Below are positions 63,131 to 64,000 of a stretch of DNA of 64,000 bases, piece after piece. The translations under genes and the position numbers were made by a program. Origin of the DNA: Paenibacillus glacialis (GTDB lineage Bacteria; Bacillota; Bacilli; Paenibacillales; Paenibacillaceae); assembly GCF_001637205.1 (NCBI RefSeq), contig NZ_LVJH01000002.1:186001-250000 (forward strand). Reading direction: 5' to 3'. The notes below the pieces were generated by a model, which saw only the letters and a program-made list of their open reading frames with translations, was not told where the DNA came from and ran no database searches. Position 1 is the stretch's first letter. The number at the start of each line of letters is the position of its first letter.

Positions 63131-63285
63131 CATAAGGCAGGTCTCCTGACTGACAGGTTAGCTAACATTCTCACCTTCCCATCCTGCTTGACGCAGAACA
63201 GTGGACATGGAGAACATCCCTGTATCACAGTGGCGGGACCGTGCCGGAATTACACCGGCTTCCCTTTTAACTAGGCTTGGAAGCA
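63131..63285 (-). promoter_or_regulatory. cobalamin riboswitch
   Basis: The B12 box AGTCAGGAGACCTGCC (63132-63147 reversed) and the conserved 5' parts GGGAAGCCGGTGTAATTCC and CCGCCACTGTGA are all present, in order, on the minus strand. It precedes the B12 transporter and cob operon. Confidence 0.95.
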
Positions 63286-63423
63286 ATGATTTCTACTTCT
63301 AATTTCTAGACCTCACAAGTTTATGATATTCATTTAAGGACAAGTCTTGCTTCTCTATTCAAAATTATAGGTCAAAAGGAGCCTCCTTACAATCCAATTA
63401 TTAGGAACATCCTAATCGACCAT

Positions 63424-64000
63424 TCACAAATGACCTTCCCATTTCCCCTCATGCAACGTAAGTTTCAACGATAACAAACTTCCCAAATCAGCAGTGTAAT
63501 CCCAAAATTTCGTACCTGGAATCATCATTGACGCCAGTTGTCTTATGACCCCTCCATGCGTAACAATCAACACAGAAGACACAACATTGTCATTGTTTTC
63601 CTTAATGAAACCTGCCAGATTGTCCATAAAGTGGTTAAGTCTCTCCTGAAAATGCCCCCATGATTCTCCTCTTGGTGGAGTTACAGATTGAGGGTTGTCC
63701 AACCATTCTCGATAAATACTAGAATCCTTTAACTGATCGTAGGTCTGCCCCTCCCAATCACCGAAATCCATTTCTCGCAAACGCTGATCAAAGACCACCT
63801 TATCTGGTGGCGTAGGATATGCCCATTCTAACGTCTCCCTACATCTCTTCAAATCACTACAGAACACCTGATGAAACTTCCTTCCTTCGAGTTCTTCTTT
63901 CACGGACAAGAGCTCCGTTAATGACTCTGGAAGGATACCTATATCTGTATGTCCTAGATAACGTTTATCCTTATTCCACTGCGTTCTGCCATGACGTACA
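63424..64000 (-). CDS. cobC: histidine phosphatase, CobC-like (5' end off the right edge)
   Basis: The frame is open to the window edge: VRHGRTQWNKDKRYLGHTDIG occurs near the N-terminus (63994 down), with the catalytic RHG. Only a few residues are missing. The second catalytic His is in VLIVTHGGVIRQLASM; FHQVFCSDLKRCRETL and EMDFGDWEGQTYDQL are typical. Alpha-ribazole-5'-phosphate phosphatase (CobC) is supported by the adjacent B12 operon, but other members of the family cannot be excluded. It is upstream of the riboswitch and so separately transcribed. Confidence 0.85.
   Translation of the reverse strand, partial: VRHGRTQWNKDKRYLGHTDIGILPESLTELLSVKEELEGRKFHQVFCSDLKRCRETLEWAYPTPPDKVVFDQRLREMDFGDWEGQTYDQLKDSSIYREWLDNPQSVTPPRGESWGHFQERLNHFMDNLAGFIKENNDNVVSSVLIVTHGGVIRQLASMMIPGTKFWDYTADLGSLLSLKLTLHEGKWEGHL

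Overview
The window looks like chromosome of a moderately AT-rich Gram-positive, spore-forming-type Firmicute, most probably Paenibacillus or a close relative. The reasons are strong AGGAGG-type ribosome binding sites, frequent TTG/GTG starts, a T-box leader, an L20-type leader on infC-rpmI-rplT, B. subtilis-like PerR and Fur boxes, YtqA/YtqB and NupNOPQ-type proteins, and a B12-riboswitch operon. No database search was run; names rest on recognised motifs, lengths and gene order.

Region 1 (1-6760) is phage-derived. Reading leftwards it has a sigma/ArpU-like activator, a tail terminator/neck-type protein, contractile sheath, tail tube, a two-frame tail-assembly chaperone, a tape measure and a Dit-like protein cut by the window edge. 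An XRE repressor and an ImmA-like metallopeptidase are read the opposite way. No terminase, portal, protease or capsid gene lies between the regulators and the tail genes. A phage-tail-like bacteriocin (tailocin) is therefore the leading hypothesis, although the left part of the cluster is not visible. tRNA-Gly and tRNA-Pro follow.

Region 2 (7.3-21.2 kb) is mostly leftward. It holds an HMGL-like aldolase, a feoA-feoA-feoB-FeoB-associated iron uptake cluster with two Fur-box-like sites, a PAS-histidine kinase, a 2-Cys peroxiredoxin with a perfect PerR-box-like site, and ilvB-ilvN-ilvC-leuA-leuB behind a leucine-type T-box. The ilvN-ilvC gap carries five spaced palindromic repeats and a long hairpin.

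Region 3 (21.3-30 kb) holds a GNAT enzyme, a Gly/Tyr-rich small protein, a BMP-family nucleoside ABC transporter (nupNOPQ-like), infC-rpmI-rplT with its leader and a non-AUG infC start, and a GT2 glycosyltransferase.

Region 4 (30.5-48 kb) holds a PAP2 phosphatase and an MGDG-synthase-type glycosyltransferase, trmB, the ytqA-ytqB tRNA-modification pair, manA, a lipase-like hydrolase, a B12-binding radical SAM protein, recQ, an RluA-type pseudouridine synthase, two small paralogous proteins, a rhodanese and odhAB.

Region 5 (48-64 kb) holds a YwaF-like membrane protein, a stalk-domain lipoprotein, GNAT, SDR, an M24 peptidase, a queuosine-precursor transporter under a preQ1-I riboswitch, and a TcyP-like cystine symporter. 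It ends with a B12 operon (btuF-btuC-btuD-cobT-cobU-cobS-cobQ) under a cobalamin riboswitch, plus a right-edge-truncated cobC. Two 93-bp palindromic repeats (about 86% identical, in opposite orientation) lie at 53402 and 59957; one supplies the stop codon of the queuosine transporter.
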